The notes below the pieces were generated by a model. That model made no database searches. It worked only from the letters and a program-made list of their open reading frames with translations, and was not told where the DNA came from. Below, one piece after another: positions 63,001 to 64,000 of a stretch of DNA of 64,000 nucleotides. The number at the start of each line of letters is the position of its first letter. Within the stretch, counting starts at the first letter, position 1. Both the position numbers and the translations under genes were made by a program. Origin of the DNA: Triops longicaudatus (taxonomy: Eukaryota > Arthropoda > Branchiopoda > Notostraca > Triopsidae); NCBI GenBank assembly GCA_022885665.1, contig JAGQDJ010000035.1:29488-93487 (forward strand). Direction: 5' to 3'.

Positions 63001-64000
63001 ACTTATTGTTTCAAACCGAAGACTGACCTTATTGGGGCAAAAACCTTCCAAAAATGGCTCGAGAAAGTCCCGAAGAAATGCCATCTTCAACCAATCCTGC
63101 ATGAAGGAATGTTAAGTGCCGTGTGGCTGTAATAACCGCGACGAGCTTGAAGAAAGACCACTACACCGCTTTGACATGCAATAATGATCACGTACGGCTC
63201 ATTGGGGTGGGTTGTCGAATGCCAGGGCGTTCGAAGATGCTTCTTCTGCCTTCTTGTCCTGGACTTGTGTTCAGTGTGCTTGGGAACGTATAAATATATA
63301 TGCGTATGCGCGTGTATGTGTGTATATAGAGATGCGTGTGTGTGGGTTCAATGAACGCTCTCTGGAAGCCGCGGAGTTGACGCTTTTCAAACCGTACCAT
63401 GCTTTTGGTAGTAGCTGCGAATTCTTTTTCAAGAAAAATAAAGAGACCGAAGAAAGCACCCTCCTCTCTCTTCTCTCTCGCTCGCTTCAACATGGTTCTT
63501 TTCCTAGAAACAAAAAGTTTCATTCCCTATGAAGACTTGCCCCAAGGACACAGGAAGGCTGTGACTCCCCATCTCTCCTACCAAAAAGCAACATGTACTC
63601 GTGAATGTCACCACATATATAGCGTATGGAACTCATTAGGACTGTTTGGCCTCCACAACGCATCCTTATGCCTTGTTCACATACTCTAGTTAAAGCCTAT
63701 CTACCCTACTCTCAAAGTAGTTTCACTGAAAAATTTACCTTTATAGAAATTTCTTTTAGAATCTTCCAAAAATTTGCATTAAGAACATCAGCAAAAAAAA
63801 AATCAGAATAGTCTGTTCAGCTTAATTTAGTTAAACCAAAATTACTATTTCGAGTCAAATATAAATTGCAAACTGAGCTTGATTCAAACAAAAATGCATG
63901 CTTCAATCATGCATACAATAGGTAAACTACGTGAAGAACAGTAGGCAACCAAGTACCATTCCAGCACTACTACGAGCCTATTTAGCTCTACCTTGCCCCC
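60008..64000. other. Region upstream of the Imp microexon, no confident gene
   Basis: It may be a long 5' intron of Imp, or the upstream intergenic region. A candidate plus-strand first exon runs from ATG at 60705 to 60744, coding MQSALVSPWVQEP before a GTGAGC donor; no second exon was found. The minus open frame of 163 codons (61495-61004) is GC-rich, but I recognise no domain. A GT-rich alternating tract lies at about 63290-63350. The remainder is AT-rich. Confidence 0.4.

Noticed and set aside
63290..63350. GT-rich tract as a functional element
   Set aside because: It is an ordinary short, imperfect alternating repeat with no flanking signals.

Overview
The window is nuclear DNA from an animal, very probably an invertebrate and most likely an arthropod. 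It has spliced genes with many short introns (several of 53-65 bases), AT-rich spacers with long A/T runs, and scattered transposon remnants. The gene content fits a protostome: a 250-residue dNK-type deoxynucleoside kinase, a nuclear receptor of the Hr51/FAX-1/NR2E3 class, and an Imp (IGF2BP) RNA-binding protein. I cannot name the species. All gene models were built by hand from splice sites, reading phase and family resemblance, without alignment software or transcripts.

Layout. 3.4-7.6 kb: two paralogous GT10 fucosyltransferases, tail to tail. 11.4-14.3 kb (+): a BtpA/SgcQ-family protein in seven exons. 14.4-16.6 kb (-): CNPPD1, a PHO80-like cyclin-domain protein with a membrane segment. 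16.8-18.6 kb: a 1.74-kb hAT-like element with an 8-base target-site duplication. 19.2-21.1 kb (+): deoxynucleoside kinase. 21.7-32.2 kb (-): a 13-exon corin-like type II membrane protein whose protease domain has lost all three catalytic residues. 33.1-34.9 kb (-): a small NPF-motif protein I cannot name. 40.6-46.2 kb (+): the NR2E-class nuclear receptor in six exons. 46.2-53.2 kb: a gene-free interval that is probably the long Imp 3'UTR, with two 8-mer let-7 target sites. 53.2-60.0 kb (-): Imp, with four intact KH domains and the second RRM; its 5' end was not found. 60-64 kb: no convincing gene.

These are unrelated housekeeping and developmental genes rather than a pathway cluster; the only local family is the fucosyltransferase pair. 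The most notable points are the catalytically dead corin-like protein, the let-7 sites downstream of Imp, a perfect 53-base duplication with core-promoter-like spacing, a 16-base Imp microexon, a plus-strand hairpin with microRNA-precursor geometry, and two hAT-type insertions with intact target-site duplications.
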